Below, piece by piece: positions 23,663 through 30,952 of a stretch of 38,034 nt of DNA. Each line of letters opens with the position of its first letter. Position 1 is the first letter of the stretch. Source of the DNA: Avoscillospira sp945864925 (GTDB lineage Bacteria; Bacillota; Clostridia; Oscillospirales; Oscillospiraceae); contig CALZZH010000001.1 of NCBI GenBank assembly GCA_945830595.1, positions 1 through 38,034 of the forward strand, in the 5' to 3' direction. The position numbers were made by a program, and so were the translations under genes. Below the pieces are notes generated by a model. The model was not told the origin of the DNA. It did no database searches and was given only the letters and a program-made list of their open reading frames with translations.

Positions 23663-24765
23663 TTCTGACGCCTGGCTATTTTCAGTAAAATCTCCTTTTG
23701 ATTATCCTCAGGATGCTCCAAAACATGGCATAATAAGGTATGAAGGAGCTTCCCGACCTCCTGGCCGTGAAGCTGAGGGAAATCTGATCCCCTGACAGCC
23801 AGATCTCGAAGGCAAACGCACTGACCGGAATTCAAAATTTCCTCTATCTGCTCCGGGCATCCGGCCAGCGCTGCAACAACCTCAGCCAGTTGTGTCCCCT
23901 GATCCGCAATCAATTGTTTCCATGCTGCGGTTGACTGCGGCGGTTTGCTGGCAGCTGCAGCCAACGCAGTCCTGGTAGTTCGTCTGTCCAGACGCAGTGC
24001 TTCCAACTTCAGATTCGGCCAGCTGCGGCAAAGCGCTGCCCAGCGTACTGTCCGGTCCGGCGGCAAGTCTGCAATCCATCGACACGATGTACCGCCCAAC
24101 TCCGTAAAGGCTTCCAGCAGACCCATTGCGGCCATATCATCCAGGCGTTCAGGATGCTCAGACAACAGTGTTTTCTCCATCTCCTCCCGCACCCGTTCTG
24201 CCGAAAGGTTTCTGGCCAGCGGCGCACATTGTCGGATAGCCAGCTCCGTTTGCGGCTCCAGCGTAAAACTCAGCTGTGCCGAAAAGCGCAGCGCACGAAG
24301 CATTCTCAGCGCATCCTCCTGAAAACGGCGCAGAGGCTCTCCCACACACCGCAGAAGCCGCCGCTTCAGATCGGACTGCCCCTCAAATAAGTCGGTTATT
24401 TTTTCAGCCCCGTCCATGGCCATGGCGTTGATGGTAAAATCACGCCGTGCCAAATCCTCCCGCAGGGAACGAACAAACGTCACCTGATCCGGATGTCTGC
24501 CATCCTCATAACGCCCATCCGTACGATAAGTCGTCACCTCTGCTTTCACCTGATCCAGAAGTACGGTGACAGTTCCGTGCCGGACTCCAGTTGGAATACA
24601 ATGCGGAAAACACGCCATCACTTCCTCCGGCAACGCAGAAGTCGTAATGTCCCAGTCGTGTACTTCCCGTCCGAGAAGAATGTCGCGGACACAGCCGCCC
24701 ACATAGTACGCTTCATATCCGGCGCTGTGGAGGATATTCAAAATTTCTGTTGGCATTTGTGCCAT
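23659..24765 (-). CDS. cca: CCA tRNA nucleotidyltransferase
   Basis: 368 residues. Adds or repairs the 3' CCA of tRNA. The class II nucleotidyltransferase head has AYYVGGCVRDILLG (about 20-33) followed by HDWDITTSA, whose DxD pair binds the catalytic metals, then FTINAMAMDGAEKITDLFEG. The neck motif EDALRMLRALRFSAQL and the nucleotide-selecting region after it fit the bacterial enzyme. The start ATG 24763-24765 lies 11 bases behind AAGGAG; further upstream in-frame starts lack such a site. It diverges from murC, and its 3' end carries the promoter of the flavodiiron gene. Poly(A) polymerases share the fold but are usually longer with other C-terminal domains. Confidence 0.9.
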   Translation of the reverse strand: MAQMPTEILNILHSAGYEAYYVGGCVRDILLGREVHDWDITTSALPEEVMACFPHCIPTGVRHGTVTVLLDQVKAEVTTYRTDGRYEDGRHPDQVTFVRSLREDLARRDFTINAMAMDGAEKITDLFEGQSDLKRRLLRCVGEPLRRFQEDALRMLRALRFSAQLSFTLEPQTELAIRQCAPLARNLSAERVREEMEKTLLSEHPERLDDMAAMGLLEAFTELGGTSCRWIADLPPDRTVRWAALCRSWPNLKLEALRLDRRTTRTALAAAASKPPQSTAAWKQLIADQGTQLAEVVAALAGCPEQIEEILNSGQCVCLRDLAVRGSDFPQLHGQEVGKLLHTLLCHVLEHPEDNQKEILLKIARRQN

Positions 24766-24809
24766 GGCCCTTATTTCTCCTTTTGCCATATTATGGTGAA
24801 AATTTCTGC

Positions 24810-24851
24810 TTGTCTTATGGGCAAAACTGGTATATAATGCAACACTGGTAT
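24810..24851 (+). promoter_or_regulatory. murC promoter flanked by an ACTGGTAT direct repeat
   Basis: TTGTCT (24810-24815), 17 bases, TATAAT (24833-24838). ACTGGTAT occurs at 24826-24833, running into the -10, and again at 24844-24851 near the transcription start, 18 bases apart. The same spacing of nearly the same repeat is found before the DUF4430 gene. Confidence 0.6.
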
Positions 24852-24872
24852 CTGTTATTATAAAAAAAACGG

Positions 24873-24895
24873 ACCTGTCCTGCAACAGGTTTTTT
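24873..24895 (+). terminator. Intrinsic terminator (possible attenuator) in the murC leader
   Basis: ACCTGT (24873-24878), loop CCTGCA, ACAGGT (24885-24890), then a run of T to 24895; an A run just upstream could extend the stem. It lies between the mapped-by-eye promoter and the murC ribosome site (CTGGAGG, about 24901), so it would stop RNA before the gene unless it is bypassed. Confidence 0.6.
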
Positions 24896-24917
24896 ATTCT
24901 CTGGAGGAATCCAAATT

Positions 24918-26294
24918 ATGAACGTTTCATCCGGCAAGTCTATTGTGGATTATCTGAAGCCCGGCATGCATGCCCATCTGGTTGGCATCGGCGGCGTATC
25001 CATGCGGCCCCTGGGTTTGGTTCTCCGGTCTCAGGGTCTGATTATCTCCGGCTCTGATATGAACTCCTCCGTCTCTACGGATGAGTTGATTGCCAAGGGA
25101 ATTACCGTTCACATTGGCCACAATGCGGACAATATCCAGGGCGCCGATTGCATCATCCGTACTGCCGCCGCCCGTAATGATAATCCGGAAATAGCCGCTG
25201 CCAGAGCACTCGGGATTCCTGTGTTTGAGCGTGCGCAGGCCTGGGGCGTCATCATGCAGCATTATCCCAACGCCATCTGTGTTTCCGGCACCCACGGGAA
25301 AACTACAACGACTTCCATGATCACACAAATTTTTATGGAAGCCAAAAAAGACCCCACTGTCATGATTGGCGGCACGTTGCCGCTTATTCACGCCGGCCAC
25401 CGGGTCGGCAGCGGGGATACCATTATTTTGGAGAGCTGCGAATATTGTAACTCTTTCCTGAATTTCTTCCCCACTGTTGCGCTGATTCTGAATATTGAAG
25501 CGGACCATCTGGATTTTTTCAAGGACTTGAAGGATATTCAGCATTCCTTCCGGCAGTTTGCGCAGTTGGTGCCGGAGCGGGGCCGTGTAATTGCCAATGG
25601 TGATGATGCCAATACAGTGGAAGCGCTGGAGGGCATGCAGTATCTCACGTTTGGCTTAACTGACAGAAACGCCGTGCATGGTGCCAATTACTCCGAAGAT
25701 TGGCGCAGCTTCGACGTCATTTGCGAGGGCACTCATTATGCCCATTTGCAGCTCTCGGTTGTCGGACGCCACAATACCCTGAACGCCATTGCTGCATGTG
25801 CTGCGGCTTATAATGCCGGTTTGCCCGGACGCACGGCTGAGGCGGCGTTGGCCCGCTTCACCGGTGCAGGACGGCGCATGGAATATAAAGGGAGCTACCA
25901 TGGCGCCGATATCTACGACGACTATGCGCATCATCCCGGCGAATTGCATGCCTTGCTGACTGCCGCGAAATCCCTGGGATACAAGCGGATTATCTGCGCA
26001 TTCCAGCCGCATACCTATACCCGCACCAAGGCTCTGTTTGATGATTTTGTGCGGGAACTGAAAGCGGCAGACCTGCCTGTTCTGACTGACATCTATGCAG
26101 CAAGAGAGCAGAATTTTATTGGCATCTCCTCCAAAATGATCGCAGACCGGCTGGAAGGGTCCGTATACTGCCCCTCTTTGCAGGATGTGACGGCCTATCT
26201 GAAAGAAGAGGCCCGGCCCGGGGACCTGATTCTGACAGTTGGCGCAGGAGACATCTACAAAGCCGGCGACGCGCTTTTGAAACCATCTCATTAA
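24918..26294 (+). CDS. murC: UDP-N-acetylmuramate--L-alanine ligase
   Basis: Adds L-Ala to UDP-MurNAc, the first amino acid of the peptidoglycan stem. 458 residues, the usual length. Domain 1 has the nucleotide-binding loop HLVGIGGVSMRPLGLVL (about 20-36). Domain 2 has the ATP loop CVSGTHGKTTTTSMI (about 119-133) and LNIEADHLDFF. Domain 3 has VVGRHNTLNAIAACAAAYNA and DDYAHHPGEL. MurT and Mpl relatives are excluded by the MurC-type HHP and GIGG motifs. Ribosome site GGAGG before the ATG. It is monocistronic, away from any dcw cluster, with a leader that contains a possible attenuator. Confidence 0.96.
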   Translation: MNVSSGKSIVDYLKPGMHAHLVGIGGVSMRPLGLVLRSQGLIISGSDMNSSVSTDELIAKGITVHIGHNADNIQGADCIIRTAAARNDNPEIAAARALGIPVFERAQAWGVIMQHYPNAICVSGTHGKTTTTSMITQIFMEAKKDPTVMIGGTLPLIHAGHRVGSGDTIILESCEYCNSFLNFFPTVALILNIEADHLDFFKDLKDIQHSFRQFAQLVPERGRVIANGDDANTVEALEGMQYLTFGLTDRNAVHGANYSEDWRSFDVICEGTHYAHLQLSVVGRHNTLNAIAACAAAYNAGLPGRTAEAALARFTGAGRRMEYKGSYHGADIYDDYAHHPGELHALLTAAKSLGYKRIICAFQPHTYTRTKALFDDFVRELKAADLPVLTDIYAAREQNFIGISSKMIADRLEGSVYCPSLQDVTAYLKEEARPGDLILTVGAGDIYKAGDALLKPSH

Positions 26295-26305
26295 ATCCAA
26301 TTTTC

Positions 26306-26335
26306 AAAAGGGAGGCCCTTTGCGGCCTCTCTTTT
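26306..26335 (+). terminator. Intrinsic terminator of murC
   Basis: AAAAGGGAGGCC (26306-26317) pairs with GGCCTCTCTTTT (26324-26335) with one G-T pair and a six-base loop, 12 bases after the murC stop. Confidence 0.85.
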
Positions 26336-26350
26336 CCTGCCCCGGGTTGG

Positions 26351-26379
26351 TTGACTCTTTCTTCCAATCCCGTTATAAT
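26351..26379 (+). promoter_or_regulatory. Promoter of the MATE exporter gene
   Basis: TTGACT (26351-26356), 17 bases, TATAAT (26374-26379), with an approximately 80-base leader before the ATG. Confidence 0.75.
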
Positions 26380-26466
26380 TTTTTTGTTTTCAGAGAATAT
26401 GTTGACCGAACTTAGGAAAATTTCTCCCTGCGCCATGTCAGGGCGGGGAAAGGAGCCTTTTCAAAT

Positions 26467-27849
26467 ATGAAACAGTCCCATGAGATTGACATGACCAATG
26501 GTCCGATTTTCAAAAAAGTTTTCATGTTTTCCCTGCCCTTGCTGCTGACCGGTGTTCTGCAGCTGCTGTTTAATGCAGCCGACGTCATAGTCGTTGGGAA
26601 ATTTGCCGGCAGTCTCGCTTTAGCCGCGGTCGGTTCCAATGGCTCTTTGATCAATCTGCTGGTGAATCTGTTCATCGGAATCTCCACAGGAGTAAATGTA
26701 TTGGCTGCCCGTTTCTATGGAGGACGTGACCGCAAGGAGATGTTCCGGTGTGTGCACTGCTCCATGGCCCTTAGCCTTGTTCTCGGCATTTTTGTTGGAT
26801 TTTTGGGTTTTTTCCTCTCAACGCCCATGCTGCGCCTGATGCGGGCCGATCCGGAAGTTCTGCCGCTGGCTTCTCTCTATCTCCGGATCTACTTTCTGGG
26901 CGTGCCCGCCACAGTTGTTTATAATTTCGGCGCCGCGATTCTCCGCGCTGTAGGCGACACTGAACGCCCTTTGCAGTTTTTGGTGATCTCCGGCGCGGCC
27001 AATGTCATTCTGAACTTAATCTCCGTCATCGGCCTTCACCTGAGTGTGGCCGGCGTTGCCATTGCCACGGTGGTATCCCAATACATTGCCGCAGCCCTGG
27101 TGATCAAATGCCTGCTTCACTCAGAGGGAAGTTATCGCCTGGAACTGCGCAAGCTGCGTTTCTTCAAAGATATGCTTCTGTGGATTTTACAGCTGGGTGT
27201 CCCCGCCGGCCTGCAAAACAGCATCTTCTCGATCTCCAACGTGATTATTCAGAGTGCTATCAATTCCTTCGGCTATGTTACCATGGCGGCAAATTCCGCC
27301 GCCGGCAATGTGGACGGTTTTATCTCTATTGCCATTAACTCCGTTTTTCATGCGTCTTTGTGTTTCACCAGTCAGAATATCGGCGCCAAAAAATACGATC
27401 GCCTGGGCCGCGTCCTCTCCAGCTGTATCATCCTGGTACTGCTTTTCAGCGTTACCATGTCGGGCTTGGTCTATCTTTTTGGCCCGCAGCTTCTTTCACT
27501 CTATGTTTCCAGTGCCGACGCAGACCGGGATGCTGTGATCGCCCTCGGTATGATTCGTCTGACTTATGTGGGACTCCCCTACTTCCTGTGCGGCCTGATG
27601 GAAGTTGCCTCCGGCACACTCCGCGGTATGGGAAAATCCTGGCTGCCGCTGATCATTTCCACCGTCGGAATCTGCGTTTTTCGGATGATCTGGATCTTCA
27701 CGGTGTTTTCTGCCTATCCCACGCTGCAGATTCTCTACCTCTCTTACCCCATCAGTTGGATTATTACACCGACCGCTCTTTTTACAGCCCTATACTTGGT
27801 ACGCAGGAATTTCATCCAGGCTGCTCCTGTGCAGAACGTCAGGCACTAG
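26467..27849 (+). CDS. MATE-family multidrug/metabolite exporter
   Basis: 460 residues with 12 predicted membrane helices in two similar halves, the layout of MATE (multidrug and toxin extrusion) exporters. The N-terminal MTNGPIFKKVFMFSLPLLLT and LLFNAADVIVVGKFAG segment is typical of the clostridial DinF/NorM-like branch, as are AVGSNGSLINLLVNLFIGIS and the matching NSAAGNVDGFISIAINSVFH of the second half. It would export cationic compounds or metabolites with Na+ or H+; the substrate is unknown. A GGAAAGGAG ribosome site precedes the ATG. Its stop shares the palindrome CTAG with the stop of convergent ruvX and no terminator separates them. Confidence 0.92.
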   Translation: MKQSHEIDMTNGPIFKKVFMFSLPLLLTGVLQLLFNAADVIVVGKFAGSLALAAVGSNGSLINLLVNLFIGISTGVNVLAARFYGGRDRKEMFRCVHCSMALSLVLGIFVGFLGFFLSTPMLRLMRADPEVLPLASLYLRIYFLGVPATVVYNFGAAILRAVGDTERPLQFLVISGAANVILNLISVIGLHLSVAGVAIATVVSQYIAAALVIKCLLHSEGSYRLELRKLRFFKDMLLWILQLGVPAGLQNSIFSISNVIIQSAINSFGYVTMAANSAAGNVDGFISIAINSVFHASLCFTSQNIGAKKYDRLGRVLSSCIILVLLFSVTMSGLVYLFGPQLLSLYVSSADADRDAVIALGMIRLTYVGLPYFLCGLMEVASGTLRGMGKSWLPLIISTVGICVFRMIWIFTVFSAYPTLQILYLSYPISWIITPTALFTALYLVRRNFIQAAPVQNVRH

Positions 27850-28259
27850 TTTTTCTGATAGGCCAGATAGGCTTCCAGAATCAACGAAGCTGCTACCGCA
27901 TCCACAGTATTCTTCCGCTTCTTGCCGCGCACGTTGTTCTGCGACAAAATGCGGTGCGCGTCTACGGTCGTTCTTCTCTCGTCCCATAAAACCGGCTTCA
28001 GTCCGGTCTGATGTTCCAACATCTGCGCAAACTCTCGGTACAGCGCTGCCCGCGGTCCTTCTGTGCCGTCCATATTTTTGGGAAAGCCCATGACCAGCTG
28101 GGTTACCTGATGCTCTTGGATCAGTTTCTGCACGGCATCGCAGACTTTTTCCGGTGTGTAGGCATGAATCACCGTGGTAAAACCGGTCAGCATCCCCAGC
28201 GAGTCGGATATCGCAATGCCGGTTCGGGCATCTCCATAATCGATTGCCATTATTTTCAT
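27846..28259 (-). CDS. ruvX: RuvX/YqgF-family Holliday-junction resolvase-like nuclease
   Basis: 137 residues, RNase H-like fold. Motifs are MAIDYGDARTGIAISD (catalytic Asp7), QLVMGFPKNMDGTEG, VLWDERRTTVDAHRIL and VDAVAASLILEAYL with the last acidic residue. Family members are involved in 16S rRNA 5' maturation and were named as putative Holliday-junction resolvases. AGGAGAG precedes the ATG. The gene is convergent with the MATE gene and divergent from the ribosomal protein operon. Confidence 0.95.
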   Translation of the reverse strand: MKIMAIDYGDARTGIAISDSLGMLTGFTTVIHAYTPEKVCDAVQKLIQEHQVTQLVMGFPKNMDGTEGPRAALYREFAQMLEHQTGLKPVLWDERRTTVDAHRILSQNNVRGKKRKNTVDAVAASLILEAYLAYQKN

Positions 28260-28287
28260 ATTATCTCTCCTGCAATAAATTTTGTTT

Positions 28288-28317
28288 ATTGTATCATAGG
28301 CCGAAATAAATTTGCAA
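28288..28317 (-). promoter_or_regulatory. Promoter of ruvX
   Basis: Minus strand TTGCAA (28312-28317), 18 bases, TACAAT (28288-28293) preceded by TGA, giving an extended -10. It lies about 28 bases before the gene. Confidence 0.5.
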
Positions 28318-28346
28318 AATAATTTTGAAAAATGCGAAAATAGTTG

Positions 28347-28375
28347 TTGACCCCGCCAAGAAGGTATGTTAGAAT
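28347..28375 (+). promoter_or_regulatory. Promoter of the rpmG-secE-nusG-rplKA operon
   Basis: TTGACC (28347-28352), 17 bases, TAGAAT (28370-28375). RNA would start near 28382, leaving a leader of about 130 bases. Confidence 0.7.
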
Positions 28376-28380
28376 ATCAC

Positions 28381-28442
28381 TACCTGTGAAAAAGGGGCTA
28401 TTTTTTTGCGCCTTTTTCTTCCGTGGATGGATGCCAGGTAGT
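28381..28442 (+). promoter_or_regulatory. Structured 5' leader of rpmG
   Basis: TACCTG (28381-28386) pairs with CAGGTA (28435-28440), enclosing GAAAAAGG (28388-28395) paired with CCTTTTTC (28411-28418) over a T-rich loop. The inner hairpin followed by TTTTTCTT resembles an intrinsic terminator, so attenuation is possible. The outer stem may start at the first transcribed bases. Confidence 0.4.
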
Positions 28443-28510
28443 TTCGGCATTCGCTAAATTTTATCATAGCCACGGCCATGCAGGGAGGCAATTTTAAGGA
28501 GGTGCCGATC

Positions 28511-28660
28511 ATGCGCGTGAAAGTCACTTTGAGATGCTCTGAGTGCAAGCAGAGAAACTACAACACCATGAAGAACAAGAAGAACGACCCTGACCGTCTC
28601 GAGATGAAGAAGTATTGCAGATTCTGCAAGAAGCACACTGTCCACAACGAGACGAAGTAA
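28511..28660 (+). CDS. rpmG: 50S ribosomal protein L33
   Basis: 49 residues, the full L33 length. The sequence has the zinc-binding form: CSEC near residue 9 and CRFC near residue 36, giving four Cys ligands, with YNTMKNKKNDPDRLEMKKYC between. Start ATG 28511 follows AAGGAGG by eight bases; the longer frame to 28478 has none. In many Firmicutes this L33 copy heads the secE-nusG operon, as here. Confidence 0.96.
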   Translation: MRVKVTLRCSECKQRNYNTMKNKKNDPDRLEMKKYCRFCKKHTVHNETK

Positions 28661-28699
28661 AGCATTGAGGTCTATTTCGATGCAGAAAGGGTGAACAAC

Positions 28700-28933
28700 A
28701 TGGCAGAAGCCAAAAAGGAAAACTTTTTTGTTCGTACCGGCAAACGAATCAGCCGCTGGTTCCGCGAAATGAAGAGCGAACTGAAGAAAGTTGTTTGGCC
28801 GAGCAAAAGCCAGATGGTCAACAATACGCTGGTCGTTCTCGCCTGCGTGCTGGTCGTCGGTGTTTTCATCTGGGTCTTTGACGCCGTTGCAGGTCTTGTG
28901 GTGAATGGTCTAATCACCCTGATCACAGGCTAG
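28700..28933 (+). CDS. secE: Preprotein translocase subunit SecE
   Basis: 77 residues with one membrane helix at the C-terminus (about 45-70: TLVVLACVLVVGVFIWVFD). The amphipathic stretch before it carries the family motif EMKSELKKVVWPSKSQ. SecE clamps SecY in the Sec translocon. ATG 28700 follows AAAGG; a GTG at 28691 is in frame but overlaps that site. It lies between rpmG and nusG in the conserved order. Confidence 0.95.
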   Translation: MAEAKKENFFVRTGKRISRWFREMKSELKKVVWPSKSQMVNNTLVVLACVLVVGVFIWVFDAVAGLVVNGLITLITG

Positions 28934-28941
28934 GAGTCACC

Positions 28942-29466
28942 ATGGCAGACGCAGCAAAGTGGTATGTGGTCCACACATATTCCGGCTATGAAAACACAGT
29001 AAAGGCTACCATTGAAAAGACAGTTGAGACCAGACATCTGCAGGATCTGATCCACATCGTCTCCATCCCCATGGAAACCGTCACAGAGTTAACGGACAAC
29101 GGGCCCAAAACCTACGAGCGCAAGGTATTCCCCGGTTATGTACTGGTGAAAATGATCATGACTGACGAGGCTTGGTATGTGATCAAGAATGTCCGCGGCG
29201 TCACCGGTTTTGTCGGTTCCGGCACCAAGCCAACTCCTCTGACGGAGGAGGAAGTGCTGCAGTTGGGTGTGGAAAAGCACGAGATTGTGGTCAGCTACGA
29301 TGTGGGAGACTCTGTAAAGATTACAGACGGCCCTCTGACTTCTTTCATTGGTATTGTCGATGCGCTGGATATCGACAAAAACAAGGTCCGCGTTATTGTT
29401 TCCATGTTCGGACGCGAGACGCCTGTCGAGCTGGAGCTTGACCAGGTGGAAACCGTTAATCCGTAA
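28942..29466 (+). CDS. nusG: Transcription termination/antitermination factor NusG
   Basis: 174 residues. The N-terminal NGN domain runs to about residue 110 (KWYVVHTYSGYENTVKATIE, KVFPGYVLVKM, VRGVTGFVGSGTKPTPLT). The C-terminal KOW domain (about 125-174) has VGDSVKITDGPLTSFIG and VIVSMFGRETPVEL. It binds RNA polymerase and links it to Rho or ribosomes. AGGAG overlaps the secE stop, so the two are coupled. No insertion is present. Confidence 0.97.
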   Translation: MADAAKWYVVHTYSGYENTVKATIEKTVETRHLQDLIHIVSIPMETVTELTDNGPKTYERKVFPGYVLVKMIMTDEAWYVIKNVRGVTGFVGSGTKPTPLTEEEVLQLGVEKHEIVVSYDVGDSVKITDGPLTSFIGIVDALDIDKNKVRVIVSMFGRETPVELELDQVETVNP

Positions 29467-29490
29467 CGTACCGGCGAAAGCCGTTCAGAA

Positions 29491-29540
29491 CGTGGGAGGG
29501 GCATTTTGTCCCGCCAAAAATACGCTTTGCGTATCACCAC
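29491..29540 (+). promoter_or_regulatory. Ribosomal protein L1 binding-site mimic before rplK
   Basis: CGTGGGAGG opens and ATCACCAC closes a structure holding two hairpins, GGGGCATTTTGTCCC and ATACGC-TTT-GCGTAT. The outer strands copy the L1 site of 23S rRNA helix 76 (GGTGGGAGGC with ATACCACC). A CGGC-GAAA-GCCG tetraloop hairpin (29472-29483) stands just before it. Confidence 0.65.
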
Positions 29541-29562
29541 ATTTTTTCAGGAGGTGCTTATC

Positions 29563-29991
29563 ATGGCACAGAAAGTAACAGGTTATATCAAACTGCAGAT
29601 TCCCGCAGCCAAGGCTACCGCTTCCCCCCCTGTGGGCCCCGCCCTCGGCCAGCACGGCGTGAATATCGCGCAGTTTATCAAGGAATTCAACGAGCGCACC
29701 AAGGATCAGGCTGGTTTTAAGATCCCCGTGGTGATCACGGTCTATGCCGACCGCAGCTTCACCTTCGTTACCAAGACTCCCCCTACGGCCACTCTGATTC
29801 TCAAGACTTTGGGCATTGAGAGCGGTTCCGGTGTTCCCAATAAGACCAAGGTCGCTACCATCAGCCAGGCTCAGCTGCGTGAAATTGCTGAGAAGAAGAT
29901 GCCCGATCTGACCGCCGCCACCATTGAGGCTGCCATGTCTCAGATCGCCGGTACCTGCCGCAGCATGGGCGTCGTTGTCGCCGATAACTAA
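29563..29991 (+). CDS. rplK: 50S ribosomal protein L11
   Basis: 142 residues, standard length. The N-terminal domain has GYIKLQIPAAKATASPPVGP and ALGQHGVNIAQFIKEFNERT, the region bound by thiostrepton; the C-terminal rRNA-binding domain has KTPPTATLILKTLGIESGSG. It forms the GTPase-associated centre with L10 and L7/L12. ATG 29563 follows AGGAGG by eight bases; the frame from 29506 runs through the L1 site and was trimmed. Confidence 0.97.
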   Translation: MAQKVTGYIKLQIPAAKATASPPVGPALGQHGVNIAQFIKEFNERTKDQAGFKIPVVITVYADRSFTFVTKTPPTATLILKTLGIESGSGVPNKTKVATISQAQLREIAEKKMPDLTAATIEAAMSQIAGTCRSMGVVVADN

Positions 29992-30001
29992 TTGCTTGAC
30001 C

Positions 30002-30063
30002 GAGGATTCCCGGCACCAGGCCGGGCCTCATAAATCGTGGGAGGATTATTCCGAATCACCACT
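30002..30063 (+). promoter_or_regulatory. Second L1 binding-site mimic, before rplA
   Basis: CGTGGGAGG (30036-30044) and ATCACCAC (30055-30062) repeat the helix 76-like strands seen before rplK. A GAGG-CCCGGC hairpin with GCCGGG-CCTC (30002-30029) stands in front. The closing CCAC is two bases from the rplA ribosome site AAGGAGG, so bound L1 could block its own translation. Confidence 0.6.
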
Positions 30064-30078
30064 AAGGAGGATATTACA

Positions 30079-30768
30079 TTGTTCAGAGGTAAGAAATATA
30101 AAGACAGCACAAAGCTGATCGACCGCAGTGTCCAGTATGACGTGGCCGACGCCATGGCCCTGGTTGTAAAGACTGCCCCCGCCAAATTTGACGAGACTGT
30201 TGAAATTCACATCAAGCTGGGCGTTGACTCCCGTCACGCTGATCAGCAGGTCCGCGGCGCTATCGTTCTGCCCAACGGCACTGGTAAAACCCGCAAGGTC
30301 CTGGTTTTCGCCAAGGACGCCAAGCTGGATGAAGCCAAGGCTGCTGGCGCTGACTATGCCGGCGGTATGGAACTGGTGGAAAAGATCACCAAGGAAAACT
30401 GGTTTGATTTTGACGTTGTCGTTGCCACGCCCGATATGATGGGTATTGTTGGCCGTCTTGGTAAGGTTCTGGGCCCCAAGGGCCTGATGCCCTCCCCCAA
30501 GGCCGGCACTGTGACTCCCAACGTCACCGCTGCTGTTCACGAAATCAAAGCCGGTAAGATTGAGTACCGTCTCGACAAGACCAACATCATCCACTGCCCC
30601 ATCGGCAAGGTTTCCTTTGGTCCCGAAAAGCTGCAGGAGAACTTCGAAACGCTTCTGGGCGCTGTCATAAAGGCCAAGCCCGCCGCTGCCAAGGGCCAGT
30701 ATATCAGAAGCTGCGTTATCGCCTCCACCATGGGCCCTGGCATCAAAGTCAGCACCGCAAAGTTCTGA
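30079..30768 (+). CDS. rplA: 50S ribosomal protein L1
   Basis: 229 residues. L1 forms the mobile stalk at the E site and represses its own mRNA in several bacteria. Motifs are KLGVDSRHADQQVRGAIVLP, GTGKTRKVLVFAKDAKLDEA, ATPDMMGIVGRLGKVLGPKG and LMPSPKAGTVTPNVTAAV (the family signature). The start is TTG (30079-30081), eight bases behind AAGGAGG. It gives the expected N-terminus FRGKKYKDS and length, whereas the upstream GTG at 30037 lies in the L1 binding site. Use of TTG for a highly expressed ribosomal gene is unusual and may suit tight control. Confidence 0.95.
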   Translation: MFRGKKYKDSTKLIDRSVQYDVADAMALVVKTAPAKFDETVEIHIKLGVDSRHADQQVRGAIVLPNGTGKTRKVLVFAKDAKLDEAKAAGADYAGGMELVEKITKENWFDFDVVVATPDMMGIVGRLGKVLGPKGLMPSPKAGTVTPNVTAAVHEIKAGKIEYRLDKTNIIHCPIGKVSFGPEKLQENFETLLGAVIKAKPAAAKGQYIRSCVIASTMGPGIKVSTAKF

Positions 30769-30782
30769 TTTAAAAAAAGTTC

Positions 30783-30811
30783 TTGACATTTGTCGCGGAA
30801 CTTGATATAGT
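30783..30811 (+). promoter_or_regulatory. Promoter of rplJ-rplL
   Basis: TTGACA (30783-30788), 17 bases, TATAGT (30806-30811), beginning 15 bases after the rplA stop. Confidence 0.8.
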
Positions 30812-30814
30812 ATT

Positions 30815-30930
30815 CTGGCTGCCAAAGACAGCAGGAGGTTTTCCGTAAAGGGCTCTGCCCTTCCTGCCGAGGTTTCGCGAAATGACAAGCATTTTGTGTC
30901 CTCATGTCTTTTTGGCATGAGGACTTTTAT
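30815..30930 (+). ncRNA. L10 leader with terminator/attenuator
   Basis: The RNA between the rplA stop and rplJ has the features of the ribosomal protein L10 leader. CTGGCTGCCAAAGACAGCAGG at its start contains complementary CTGC/GCAG parts, and GGGCT-CTG-CCC style hairpins and CCTGCCGAGG follow. A clear intrinsic terminator closes it: GTCCTCATG (30898-30906) with CATGAGGAC (30916-30924), then TTTTATT. Binding of L10(L12)4 is known to favour termination in this class. The assignment is from position and motif memory, without a covariance search. Confidence 0.75.
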
Positions 30931-30952
30931 TATACTCGGAGGTGACACAATC

